From Amoebidium appalachense (taxonomy: Eukaryota; Ichthyosporea): a stretch of DNA of 64,000 bases. Made by a program: the position numbers and the translations under genes. Below the pieces are notes generated by a model. It saw nothing but the letters and a program-made list of their open reading frames with translations. It was not told the DNA's origin and made no database searches. The DNA lies in assembly GCA_963693365.1 (NCBI GenBank), contig CAVNZM010000001.1:9610001-9674000 (forward strand), written 5' to 3'. This document shows, piece after piece, positions 1 to 39,364 of the stretch; position 1 is the stretch's first letter; each line of letters begins with the position of its first letter.

Positions 1-55
<55 letters not shown>

Positions 56-88
56 GGGCTCCCCCTCGGGACACTCGGTATCAGCTGG

Positions 89-139
<51 letters not shown>

Positions 140-797
140 TGTGTGTGTGTGCGCGTGCGCTATAATTTTGTAGTGATGTGTTTCTCAAGCCAATCAATAC
201 ATCTAATAAACAGGTCGTAGTTACGCGTGTTTAGTATAAAATCAAGGATGTTGTAATTTACAGGTAGGCTATCTTTCTGGGTGTCTGTTGTGAATGTGAC
301 GTGTGTGTGTTGCGGTATTATGTGGTCTATCAAACTACATTTGGCGATACATGACCGGTTAAACTGGTGTGTGTGTGTGTTGTTTGGGCATGCAAATGAT
401 GCCACCTTATACTTATTAGATCTCCACTGTATAGCACGTGTACAGTAAAAGCGTGGTAATTGATCAATAATACCATCAGCTAGAGAATGCTATCATAATG
501 GGTTGCCGTTTTCCTCGCCCCCCGACACTTCTAAGCTCCCTTTCCACGTTGAAATTTCCCGAATATCATGCTCCTTTCTCATACCACGATCGCTCAAAAA
601 GGGGGGATTTTGGACCGATCGATTTGCGAGCTATTGAGGCTAAGGCCCTTAGTCGAGTAGTCTATTGTAGAAAACAATTCTTTCCAAGCTTGCAAGTACT
701 TCTGTGAAAACATTACTACGTGGCGAAACCCTTTACGCCATTCTTGCGGCAAAGCGGGCTTCCCTGCCTACCTGCTCACATAAAAAGCTAGAAGAGA
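1..797. other. 5' flank of the muniscin gene, with one LINE-like remnant
   Basis: Opens with about 51 T, then unique sequence and (GT)n at 92-152. Apart from the retroelement remnant (entered separately) nothing coding is convincing. An open frame at 498-707 has no family match and no splice context. It should contain the muniscin promoter and 5' UTR, but no TATA box or initiator stands out. Confidence 0.4.
160..432 (-). pseudogene. Non-LTR retrotransposon C-terminal remnant, copy 1
   Basis: The minus-strand frame reads W-R-S-N-K-Y-x-V, a Cys, then FNRSCIAKC and, near its end, ILDFILNTRNYDLFIRCIDW. The same pattern recurs at 62858-63172 on the minus strand (WRCNRFLV, CNMCGG, FTRGCI, ILDHLINAAQYDIVIRC), so both derive from one family. 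A Trp-Arg segment followed by a Cys/His-rich knuckle and a short helical tail is the usual architecture of LINE reverse transcriptase C-termini. That assignment is from general knowledge and not proven. The upstream RT core is missing. Confidence 0.45.
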
Positions 798-27937
<27,140 letters not shown>

Positions 27938-28128
27938 CCCCCCCTCCCCCCACACCCTCCTTCTTCCTCACGCAACTCTCTCCCTTTTCCTCTCCAAACG
28001 CTTTCATGTTCTTGCTTAACTTATCGGCCTTTAAATGTTAACATATTTAGACCCCCCCCCCCCCCCCGGCCCCCTTCTCTTTCCGGGCAGGAAAAAAGAA
28101 AAAAAAAGGAAAAAAGGGGGGGAAAGGG

Positions 28129-28192
<64 letters not shown>

Positions 28193-28963
28193 GGGAGAAG
28201 CACCCATCCACCCCGTCCCGTCGCACTCGAGCACATAGCCATACGTGTTACCTGATCCGTGTTGCCCATTACACCCTTTGTATGGTAGTAGGGTGCCAAA
28301 AGTCAGTTTTCTTGCCATAAAAAACCAATGCAGAGTTTTTTGTTTTTTTTTCACGGGACCAAAAAATGGAGAGATGGATAGTTTCCCCCTTACATAGTTT
28401 ACTCTCTTTATACAGTTGCATACATTCACCCGTCACCCATAGACCGTCATGCGAGGCTCTGCAATAAGACACTACAGTTTCAATAGAATTTGATACATTT
28501 ACATGCCGTGATATGTGTAAGTAGTATAGAAGACAAGGTGTGGATATGTATTTACAGCTGCACGTTTTTTTTTTGTTTTTTTTTTTGTTTTTTTTTTTGT
28601 TTTTTTTTGAAATGATTGGAATCTCACTTATTGATATTATTGGTGACGGACTCAGAAACATGAGTTTGTATGAGATGATGAATTTTTGTGACATTCACTG
28701 AGGGGTTTAAATTTAGTGTTATATATTGTACTGTTATTTTTAAGGTTATTTGTTGTTATTTATCGTCATTTGACTAATAGTACGGGGTTGTTGCAATAAC
28801 TCGAGATGTAGCATCCTATAGTACATAGTAAATGTACCTAAATTTAGGACTTGTTGGCTTTGAGCCCAAGGAATAGTACCTGTGTTGTATTTGTGAATAA
28901 CGGCAATTACATAGCATTTTACGAACTGGCGAGCATTGAATGCAGGATCTCAACCTATCGGTG

Positions 28964-28999
<36 letters not shown>

Positions 29000-29110
29000 C
29001 CCCCCCCCCCCCCCCCCTTCCCCCCTTCCCCCCTCCCCCCCAATCATACATACACACGTACACCATCCCCCCCTCCCCTCGACATCTCCCCCTCCAACCC
29101 AACAATTGCA

Positions 29111-29152
<42 letters not shown>

Positions 29153-29322
29153 ACACACACACGTACACACACACACACAACCATCGTCCCCACACACACC
29201 CCTCCCCCCCCCCCCCCGGCCCGGCCTCTCCCCCTTCAACCACACAACTGCAATCTACACACATGCACACGCACAAATACACGCGAACACACGCGCACGC
29301 ACGCACGCACACACGCACACGT

Positions 29323-29359
<37 letters not shown>

Positions 29360-29421
29360 TTGAAACGAAAACCCCTTGCATCCCAGCTTCCGGAGGCACC
29401 CTCCCTTCTCCTCCTCCTCCT

Positions 29422-29453
<32 letters not shown>

Positions 29454-30037
29454 TTGTTGCTGGCTCATGGAAATATAAGATCAGAAGATGGCCGGGGGTG
29501 TACATGGCTTGTTAGGTAGGTGCGCTATACCAGTGGAAATCCTAATGATCGGAGTGCATAATGCCGAATCTGGGGGTGTCTCTATACACATGGTGCCATA
29601 TACATGTATGTGTGGATCTTCCCTAAGTCATCATCAGCCTCATGACAAAACGGCAGCGCGTTGGACAAACACCGTGACACACGTAATGATATACGCATGT
29701 TTACTTTGTAGTAGAATGGGTGGATCTCACGTTTCATTGTAGCATATATGTGTATTCATCTGCAATCCATGTGTAGCTGTTCATATATTGGGGGGATAAA
29801 CGCATGGCGAAACGGTGAACGAATTGCCGTGTGTTCTAATATTATTATAGGCTACGTCCACTTAGCCCCGTTCATTATAGCTAAAGGAACCACCAGCAGT
29901 CACAGTGACTTCGACAAGTACACACGCACGTACAGACACGTACGCAAAGACCCACGCACTCACAAACAATAAAAGCCACCAGGCACGCACGCACGCACGC
30001 ACAAACACGTGCGTGCACTCTCTCCACATAAGTCACC
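27938..30037. other. Intergenic region between muniscin and ankyrin genes
   Basis: Holds the muniscin 3' UTR, poly-C, a 60-bp poly-G tract at about 28130-28190, T-rich sequence near 28565-28610, (CT)n/(CA)n tracts at 28970-29320, poly-G at 29323-29355 and poly-C at 29423-29450. Unique sequence at 29465-30000 is the probable promoter region of the ankyrin gene; no TATA box stands out. No convincing coding sequence seen. Confidence 0.5.
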
Positions 30038-30679
30038 ATGGTCTGCTCGCTAAACATGTCAGGTGATGTTCCCGTGCCACTGGCCCAGGCAGGGGCTGGG
30101 GATGAGGAGGCTGTGAAGGAGTACCTCAGCACGGGCGACGTGGGAATCTTGGATGAGGTGACTACACACACTCTCATTTTTTTTGTTTCGTTCAGGGATC
30201 CGTATATGTTGCATTCAATTCTTGCATAAAGATAGCTCTCTCTCTGCTGTGCTAGTAAAAGAAATGGAAAAAACATATGCACCGGGAGAGAAACTAGTGT
30301 ACGCACAGGGACTGGTGTTCAAAGGCTAGGACGTATTTGCACACGCATGCACACACACACAGGCCCGCGCACACACACACACACGCACACACACACGCAC
30401 TTTCACACGCGCACGCACACACACACACACACTCACACACTCACTCACTCACTCACTCACTCACTCACTCACTCACCCACTCACTCACTCACTCACACGC
30501 CCTCTCTCACATGCTACAATCACACAGAGAGAATCAAGCATTCAATTACGCAAACACACGCTTGCAAAGGTACATGGTTAGAGAAGGAGAAGTAATACCA
30601 GAATCCAGGCACGCACAAAGAGAGGGACATAGTGAGAGGGTGGGTAAGGTGTTTTTTTTTTGTGTGTGTGGGGGCGGAG

Positions 30680-30711
<32 letters not shown>

Positions 30712-31276
30712 ATAGCTGCACCACCCAGAGAGATGCGGGTGAGGTGCAAGAGAAACAGGTGTACCCCCCCCACACACACACACAAACACACACACACAGA
30801 GAGGATACATCCAGCTGCGCAAATGATATGCACACGTGTGTGTGTGTGCGCACACACACACACACACACGTGCGCGCGAACGATATCCTGTACTTCACAA
30901 ACGATATACACAACACATGTAATATGCAGAAGGAAAGTTTTGTTCGTCGCTACTATTTCCCTGTATACTCCAACACCTATTAGTTTGTTATCTTAGTTAT
31001 CCTAATAACTTTTCGTTTACTGCTTCCTTGTACTCTACATATTTTTCTTGAAAATTCGAATTCTCTCTCTCTCGCTCTCTCTCGCTCCCCCTCCCTCCCT
31101 CTCTCCCTCCCGCCCCCCCCCCCCCCCCTTCCCACCCCCCCCCCCTCCCCCCCAATACCCTCCCTCCCCCTTCCCCTCCCTCCCTCCCTCCCTCCCTCTC
31201 TCCCCCCTCCCCCCTCCCCCGCTCCCCTCCCTCCCTCTCTCTCTCTCTCCCTCCCTCCCTCCCCTCTCTCTCTCTC

Positions 31277-31351
<75 letters not shown>

Positions 31352-31582
31352 CCCCCCCCTCCCTCCCCCCTTCCCCCCCCCACCTTTTCCCGCACCCGTT
31401 TCTCTCGCTCCCTCTCACTTGCCTCTGCCTCTCTCTCTCTCTCCCTCCTTCCCTCTATCTGCATCCTTCTCGTCTCCTCCCCTTCCCATTCCCACACAAA
31501 AACATGGACTCACAAACACACGTGCACGCGCACACGCGCACACACACACACACACACACACACTCACATACACACTCACACA

Positions 31583-31624
<42 letters not shown>

Positions 31625-32020
31625 GGCCGGGGCCTGCTCCACCATGCCTGCCAGGGCAACCAGACAGCCATCGTCAAGATGCTATTGGCTGCCTCCCTGC
31701 CCCACAGCCCCGTCAGTGCGGTATGTGCTTCCTGGTTGGCTGGTTAAATTTTTTTAAAAAAAATTTCTTGCATTGGTTGAGTTACCTGTTGTTTTACTAT
31801 AATGTACTTTTTAAGAAGACAAACGTCCCTCTTCTTTTATTTAGACCGTTAGCACGGATCGAAAACCATCTAATTCTGTTCTGAAACGTGTGCTGCGTTT
31901 TGCTCCTTTCAGCAATATTGTTTGCTTGTTTGTGACCCGCGAACACACATGAAATTCAAGATTTGATACAGGCTGTTCTTGTCTATCGTGGTCCTGTTTT
32001 GTCCCTCCCTCCCCCGCCCC

Positions 32021-32118
<98 letters not shown>

Positions 32119-32126
32119 CACACATA

Positions 32127-32195
<69 letters not shown>

Positions 32196-32631
32196 ACAAA
32201 AACACATGCACCGACTAACCCACCCAACCCATGCAATCTGATTGGGCAATGAATCTGACGATGTGATTGGTTGCAGCTTGGTGACGTGCCATTCCATTGG
32301 GTGTCTGCTTGGGGCAACATCGAGGCTCTGTCAGCTCTGCTGCAGGCGGGCGCAGACATAAATCATGCAGACAAGGTGTGTTTGTGTGTGGGGGGGGGGG
32401 GAGGGGGGGGGATGGGGTGTGTATGTGGGGGAACGGGGTGGGGGAGATTAGGGAGGGGGGACGGGGGGACGGCAGGGGGGGGGAGGAATCACTTGAAGGG
32501 TGTATGCGGGTGTGTTCGTGGGGGGAAAAAGGTATGTGGAGGATTGGGGTGGGGGGGGGGGGGGGGAGGGGGTGGAGGAGATGAGGGGGAGTGGCGGGTA
32601 TGTAGACAGGGTTTGTGTATGTGTGTGTGTG

Positions 32632-32666
<35 letters not shown>

Positions 32667-33303
32667 GAGGGACACCACTCAATATGACATTACCCGTAAT
32701 GTCTCCATGTGCTTGGGTCGTTGGATGGTTTGTATCAAGTTCTGCTTCCTGATCTTTTTCCTCTTTCTCCCCCCCCCCCCCCCCCCCCCCCCCCCCCATC
32801 CCCTCCAAACTTTCTGTTTTTGATATGTGCCTGCCTCATTGTGTGTGTGGGTGTGTTTGTTGCGAGGGAGGTGGGAAGGATGAGTAGTTGTGCGAGCGCG
32901 CGTGTGTGCCATTTTGTGTGGGGGTAAGGAGAGAGATAGGGGGGGCGAGCAGGGGAGGGGGGCATCAGTGTGTACGTGTATTGCAGGCATGTGTGACTGA
33001 ATGCAGAACTTCACACCATGCTCTATTTCTGTGGCCATAGTAACGTCGTCTTGGTTGGGGGGTTTTTCCTTTTCTCTTTTTTTTCTTTGTTTCTTTGTTT
33101 CTTTTTTTTTGCCCCGAGGGTCTGTCTGAAGGGGTACGTTAAATTGACGTTCGTGGGGTTTTTTTCAATACAGGACGGATTTACCCCTCTGCATTGGTCT
33201 GTGGCCGGTGGGAGCAAAGACTGTGTGATTTGGTTGCTGGAAAATGGCGCAGATGTCATGGCTGAAAATGGGGTTAGAACCCCCCCACACACACACACAC
33301 CTC

Positions 33304-33388
<85 letters not shown>

Positions 33389-33691
33389 CACGCCCTGCCC
33401 CCCCCCCCCCCCCCCCCCCCCCCCTCTCTCTGTTCTGTTGTGGAGGCATAGGAGCCTCCCTAATGATGGGCTCTGTTCAAATGTCTTCTGCCTGCACGAT
33501 TATCGTCTGTTTTATTTTTAGATTGTTTGGTTTCGGGGTCGTTTTCATTTCTGTACGTTTTGTGTTTGTCCTTGGTGTCCCCCCTATATTGCCAACCCTC
33601 TCATGCATACATCACCCCCCTCCCCGTCTTCCCTCTCCCCCCCCCCCCCCCCCTCCCCCGCCGCCGCCGCCACGACCACCACCACCACACA

Positions 33692-33789
<98 letters not shown>

Positions 33790-33953
33790 CACACACAAAC
33801 ACACAGAAACCCCCTGAGGATGGGCTCTGCTTATGTTGCATAGTGCAGGTGTTGCTGATGTTGTATACTTAAAAGTTTGCCGGTGCATGTGCTCTGCACC
33901 GTGCTTCTCATCGTGTATGTGTACGTCGTACTGTGTTTCGCATTCTAACCCAG

Positions 33954-33987
<34 letters not shown>

Positions 33988-34883
33988 CCCCGAAAAAAGA
34001 AAAAAAAAAACACAACATAGGCGTGTGTGTGCATGTGCATACACGCACCACACACACACACACACACACACACATGCACAGTTCTACCTCAACACCCCCC
34101 TTCATGAGGCTGCCCGGTGGGGTTGCACCGAAATTGCCAAAGTTCTGATCGATCACGGGGCTGACGTGTTTGCTGAAAATATCGTAAGCATCCCCCCCTC
34201 CCCCTTCCCCCCCCCCCCCCCCCCCCCCCCTCCCCCCCCCCCCCTGCAAAGCAAAAGAAAAGGAAGAAGAAGGAGAAATAAAGAAAGGAACGGGAGAGAA
34301 AGGGGAGTTGAAAAATGAAAGCACACGTAGTGTTTCGTGCATAGCCGAATCCTTTGCAAATGTGGATGGGTGTGGGTGGGTGTGGGTGGGTGGGTCTGTG
34401 TATGTGCTTGTGTGTGCGTGTGTACTAATATGTATCTTCCACGAGAAGACACTCCGAAGTTAAAGCTTGATCTGCATCGATTGACCTAACTTTGATTATC
34501 CAATGGTTAACTATCTTTTAAATTTTGTAGTTTGATCTTGAGCCAAGTTGATTTGATGATTGGTCAATGTCTGAGCCTCGATTCAATCGTCATCTGGCGA
34601 AAGAAGGTTCTTCAATGAAAAACACATATATTCTAATAAAACCTTTGTGGTCGCGCGTCGCTGACAAACATGTCGTACCGCTTGATAGAGCAAAAAAATA
34701 GCTTTCATTTAATTATTGGGTCGAAGGGGTTTCGATGGCTGCGATGGGTCGAAAAATACAAAAAAAAACAAAAGTGTCTTCTCGTAGAAGGTACATATTA
34801 TATTAGTGGTAGTAGTAAATCAATCATTTTATTTTATTCACTCGTAATGTTCTTTGTAGACTGTGCGTGTGTGTGGAGGGCAG

Positions 34884-34914
<31 letters not shown>

Positions 34915-35320
34915 ATCTTTGTGTCGGTGTGTGGATGCCTGTGTGTGTGCGCGGGGGGAAGGGGGGGGGGGGGGGGGGGGGGTATTCGTCTATGCATATG
35001 ATGCCTGATGCTTTGTCAGTGGACTGCTTGATTGCCGTTTCCCTTCCCTCCCCCCCCCCCCCCCCCCCCCTTGCCCCCCTGCCCCTCCGTCCCCCCTTTG
35101 GCGTTTTTTCTATTCACACTTGGGCATTACCAACATTCCCCTCCCCGCCTCCACCCCTTGAGAGCCGGAACACGTACACCCAAAACACACATGCACACAC
35201 ACGTGCGTGCACGCACACACACACGCACGCACACACACGCACACACACACACACACACTCACGCGCACGCGCACACACACACGCACACGCAGACAGACAC
35301 ACACACACCGACACACACAC

Positions 35321-35376
<56 letters not shown>

Positions 35377-35507
35377 ACACACACACACAGGAGGGCAAGC
35401 GCGCCCTTGAGATTGCCATCGAAAGGGACCGTCCCAACACGACGGCACTTTTGGAAGCCATTATGGCAGCCAGTGAAAATCAAGAACAGGATCACGTGTT
35501 GGAGTAA
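30038..35507 (+). CDS. Small ankyrin-repeat protein, 6 exons, complete
   Basis: Exons 30038-30157, 31622-31720, 32277-32375, 33174-33272, 34082-34183 and 35391-35507 (TAA); all junctions are phase 0 and GT-AG, giving 211 aa. The start has a strong context (CACCATGG). Exon 1 encodes an acidic N-cap segment. Exons 2-5 each encode about one ankyrin repeat: [79 protein letters not shown], with GAD-x-x-A/H turns at repeat ends. The last exon encodes a capping helix and an acidic tail. There is no signal peptide or membrane segment, so it is probably a cytosolic protein-binding scaffold; the partner is unknown. Confidence 0.93.
31036..31500 (+). repeat. (CT)n / poly-C tract
   Basis: Pyrimidine-only zone with pure CT at about 31281-31348, in ankyrin intron 1. 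Confidence 0.9.
32024..32208 (+). repeat. (CA)n microsatellite
   Basis: About 180 bp of CA with a few CATACA and CAAACA variants, in ankyrin intron 2. Confidence 0.95.
33306..33786 (+). repeat. (CA)n, poly-C, then (GA)n
   Basis: (CA)n at 33310-33385, poly-C at 33399-33424, an R2 copy, (CA)n at 33687-33709, then (GA)n at 33710-33786. This is the only long GA-polarity tract within the three plus-strand genes. Confidence 0.9.
33436..33616 (+). repeat. SINE-like repeat, family R2
   Basis: TGTGGAGGCATAGGAGCC, GATGGGCTCTGTTCAAATG, CCAACCCTCTCATGCATACA and poly-C, in intron 4 of the ankyrin gene. Confidence 0.7.
33809..33951 (+). repeat. SINE-like repeat, family R1
   Basis: GAGGATGGGCTCTGCTTATG, TGCTGATGTTGTATACTT and TTTCGCATTCTAACC into poly-C. 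Follows the (GA)n tract in intron 4 of the ankyrin gene. Confidence 0.7.
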
Positions 35508-35890
35508 CAACAAACCAAAAAATGTTCATATAATTCCGAATTTCCGATAGCGGGCGGGGTAAGGTTAAGGCATATCTATGAATACGTCTTGTGCGATAGG
35601 TATTCAGGAGAGACAGTGTTTGTCTCATGATATTCCATTGTTAGTTTACCGTGAATTATACAGGTTTTTGGTAGTGCGCGGTAGCAGTTGTAGTCAAAAA
35701 AAGTGGATCACACACGCTGTTCCATTGTAAGTTCCACTGACACTAAATAATTTGTCTGCCGTTGATAATCATTACCCAAGTTAGTATGTTAAACAGTAGT
35801 AGGAAGCAAATTGAGTAAGTTTCAATACATGGCCAATTAGAGCACGGTTCACACACGTGTTTCGTACTTCTTACGTTGTTTGAAGCGATT

Positions 35891-35896
35891 AATAAA
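35891..35896 (+). terminator. Poly(A) signal AATAAA of the ankyrin gene
   Basis: Canonical AATAAA about 385 nt after the ankyrin stop codon, in non-repetitive sequence. Confidence 0.5.
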
Positions 35897-37127
35897 TGCA
35901 GTTGGTTGGTTGGGTGTGTCAGAGTCTTAAAATAGAGGGCCAATCAATCAGAGCCCACCTTATTTATTCGAGCCAATAGAATTGGAGATAAATGGTGAGA
36001 TTTTGCCACTTGGAATGGGCTTTGGATGCGGTGGGATTTGCCACCGGGGCCCGGCGACGGGCTGAGTGTTGTTTTGTGCGGGTAAACGGAGAAGCAGAGT
36101 GCACAAATGGGTGTTATGATATACACAACACACAGACACACAGGAAAAACACAACCGGAGAGGTGGAAAGGTTTCTGAGACGACTTGAAATATTTTCAAC
36201 TGCTTGATATTTATTTCAAGATGAAGTCCTTTTTATACGCAGAGATGTGGAGCCGACAAAGGCTAAGCCAATCAAAAAAACGAAAACTATGAGGGCAAAT
36301 AAATCGAAATACCTGTCGACACATTGAAGATAAATCGTAATCTTCTAATGAAAGCACGGAAAGATTTACTAAAGCTAAATAAATGAAACTATTTATATAT
36401 CTATTAGTTCACATCATATATTTATACATGTTCCTAATATAAACACGTCTAAATATAAGTATTCCTAATAGCTGGGGAACATAGAGCAATTCTACGTCGT
36501 GGGAAAAGAAGGAAAAGGAATGAGGATAGAAAGGAATGGAATGGGAAAGGAATCGAGTGGAATAAAGGAGGAATGTGGGTTTCTGTATTTGGGGAAATTA
36601 AACGACATCTGATTGGACAACTATCGGACACGAACGCACCATGTAAATTTAGTATTGGAGAGGGGTAAAAGACGCAAACAACATTACATGTACGTGGGCC
36701 AAGTGGCTCGGTGTGTACACAGATCAACGATATCTGTGCACACGGAAACGGGAATGAAAGAAAGGAAAAAGGGAAAAGGAAACGAACAACAACAAACTAA
36801 TAAACATATGTATAACTCAACTTCTAAGCTCTTGCCGTTATCCATGTGTAGATGACACTGAGGGAGGGGGGGGCTGGAAGACATCGAAAGTCCTTGCAGG
36901 GGCCTGTATTGGTGGTGTTGCATGACCCCCCGCACCCCCCCCCCCCCCCCCCCCCTTGAAGTTCGGGAGACACACACACACGTGCATACAAACACATACG
37001 CATACACACGTGCGCGCACACACACACACACACACACACATACACACACACACATACACACACATGCAAACTTAAACAAAAAATGTGTAGGTGGGTCTCT
37101 CTCTCTCTCTCTCTCTCTCTGTCTGTC

Positions 37128-37169
<42 letters not shown>

Positions 37170-37532
37170 CCCCCCCCCCTCTCCCTCTCTCTCGCTCTCC
37201 CTTCCTCCCTCTCTTCCTCTCTCCCTCACTACCTTCCTCGCTCCGTCCCCCCCCCCCCCCTCTCTCTCCCCCCTCCCCCCCCCCCCCCCATCTGCCCCCA
37301 ACCTCCCTGCCCCCCCCCCCCCCCCCTATTTTTCTTTTCTTTTTTTTGTCCTTAATCCCCCCCCTCCCTCATTCTTCACTCCCCCCGTGTTTATTTATTT
37401 ATTTATTTATTTATTTATTGGTTTTAGTTTGCCTGTTAATGCATCTTTCTTCATTTTCCCAACCCTCCAATGCATAAGTATATTCCCCCCATCCTCCCCC
37501 CCCCCCCCCCCCCTCTCTTCCCCTCCCTCCCC

Positions 37533-37764
37533 TTCTCTATAGGTTAGGGAGTCGGGGAGCTTTGTAAAAGCCCGGCTTATGCTCTATTTAATTCTCTGCT
37601 TGTTTTCTTTGTTTTTGTGTGCTTGCAGATTTCTTAATGATTAACTGCTCCTCGAACAACCCTGCTAGTCTTTGGCCAAGACGGGTGGACTCGCCTATTG
37701 CTGTTGAAACAAAGTATGGGTTGGGAACCACGCCACGCGCGAGGGGACAAAGAGTCGAAACCCA
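37533..37764 (+). repeat. SINE-like repeat, family R2 (5' half)
   Basis: Matches the 5' half of the copy at 27023 (TAGGTTAGGGAGTCGGGGAG through AGAGTCGAAACCCATG), then passes into a (TCTCTCTTTAAAAGCAAGCC)n-like minisatellite instead of the usual R2 body. Confidence 0.7.
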
Positions 37765-37775
37765 TGTCTTGGCAC

Positions 37776-37945
37776 TTTCTCTCTTTCTCTCTTTGGATCG
37801 CGAGGCAAGGCTCCCTCTCTCTCTTAAAAAGCAAGCCTGTCTTCTCTCTTTAAAAGCAAGCCTCTCTTTCTCTCTTTAGAGGCAAGGTTCTTATTCTCTC
37901 TTTAAAAGCGAGGCTCCCCTTCTCTCTTTAAACAAAAAAGCTATC
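37776..37945 (+). repeat. Minisatellite, about 26-bp unit
   Basis: Five to six imperfect tandem units of the type TCTCTCTTTAAAAGCAAGCC, starting just after the R2 half-copy at 37533-37764. Confidence 0.75.
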
Positions 37946-38015
37946 TTTCTCATTATCATATACATGAGTCAAAGCAATAACGCCCCTTTCTCCCTCAGCT
38001 CCCCTGCTCTCTCTC

Positions 38016-38048
<33 letters not shown>

Positions 38049-38174
38049 TGAAATCTCATTTTGTCCCTCTTTCTCTAAGACCCTCTCTTTCTTTCTCACC
38101 CCCTCACTCCCCCCTCCCCCCTCCCCCACCCCCTCCCTCCCTCCCTCCCCCCCCTCTCTCTCCCTCTCTCAATC

Positions 38175-38208
<34 letters not shown>

Positions 38209-38299
38209 GTTTCTCCCTCTCTCTCTCTCTATCCCCCCCCCCCCCTCTTCCCTCTCACTACCCCCCTCCCCTCTCCCCTTCCCTCGCACCCTCTCCTCC

Positions 38300-38668
<369 letters not shown>

Positions 38669-38750
38669 AACCCCCCCCCCCCTCCCTTCCCCCCTCCACC
38701 ACCTCTCTCGTTCCCTTTCCGTTTAGCCCACCTCCCCACATAACGCTCAT

Positions 38751-38826
38751 CAGGGGCAGAAAGATGATCCATGTGCAAACGTTGGAGAGCCAAGAAGCCA
38801 ATTACCACGAGTGCATAAGCAATAAT
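38751..38826 (+). pseudogene. Decayed duplicate of a cysteine-rich-gene exon
   Basis: CTCATCAGGGGCAGAAAGA... repeats the acceptor and first bases of the exon at 38957 and later its coding core (CCAATTACCACGAGTGCATAAGC, compare GAGTACAATGAGTGCCTAAGC). About 28 bp in the middle are missing, and the copy runs into (AAT)n. Reading in the phase of the intact copy gives an early stop. Confidence 0.55.
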
Positions 38827-38956
38827 AATAATAATAAATAAGATTAATAATATAAGGCTGCTGTTACTAAAATCATCGGGCAAAATGACAATAAAAAACA
38901 TTTTTATAGTAACTAAGTTCGCCTCCTATATTATAAATTACCGTTACGTTCATCAG

Positions 38957-39332
38957 GGACAGAAAGAAGACCCATGTGCAGATGTTGTGTGGGTGAGCTG
39001 TGGCAGGCTGAGAACAAAGGATCCGAGTACAATGAGTGCCTAAGCAAGAATGTGTGCAGGCTCTACCCTGCCTGTACCACAGAGGCACTCCAAACCATGT
39101 AAGAGAAGAGATGTCTTCTTACGGAAACAGTGGGGTTTTGTGTTGTGTATTGTTCAACTTGTTTTGTTTTTCTGCTTTCTTTTTTTCTTTCTTTCTTTTT
39201 TTTTCTGGACGAGTGTATAGTCAAGAATGTGTGCAGGCTGTACCCTGCCTGTACCACAGATGGCATTGGGAACCAAGCTCGAGAAGAGATGTCTGTTGAC
39301 AGAAACGGTAATTTACGTTGTCTGTTTTTTGT

Positions 39333-39364
<32 letters not shown>

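Noticed and set aside
498-707. 69-codon ORF upstream of the muniscin start
   Set aside because: No family match, no splice sites that join it in phase to the F-BAR exons; the phase-correct first exon is 798-824.
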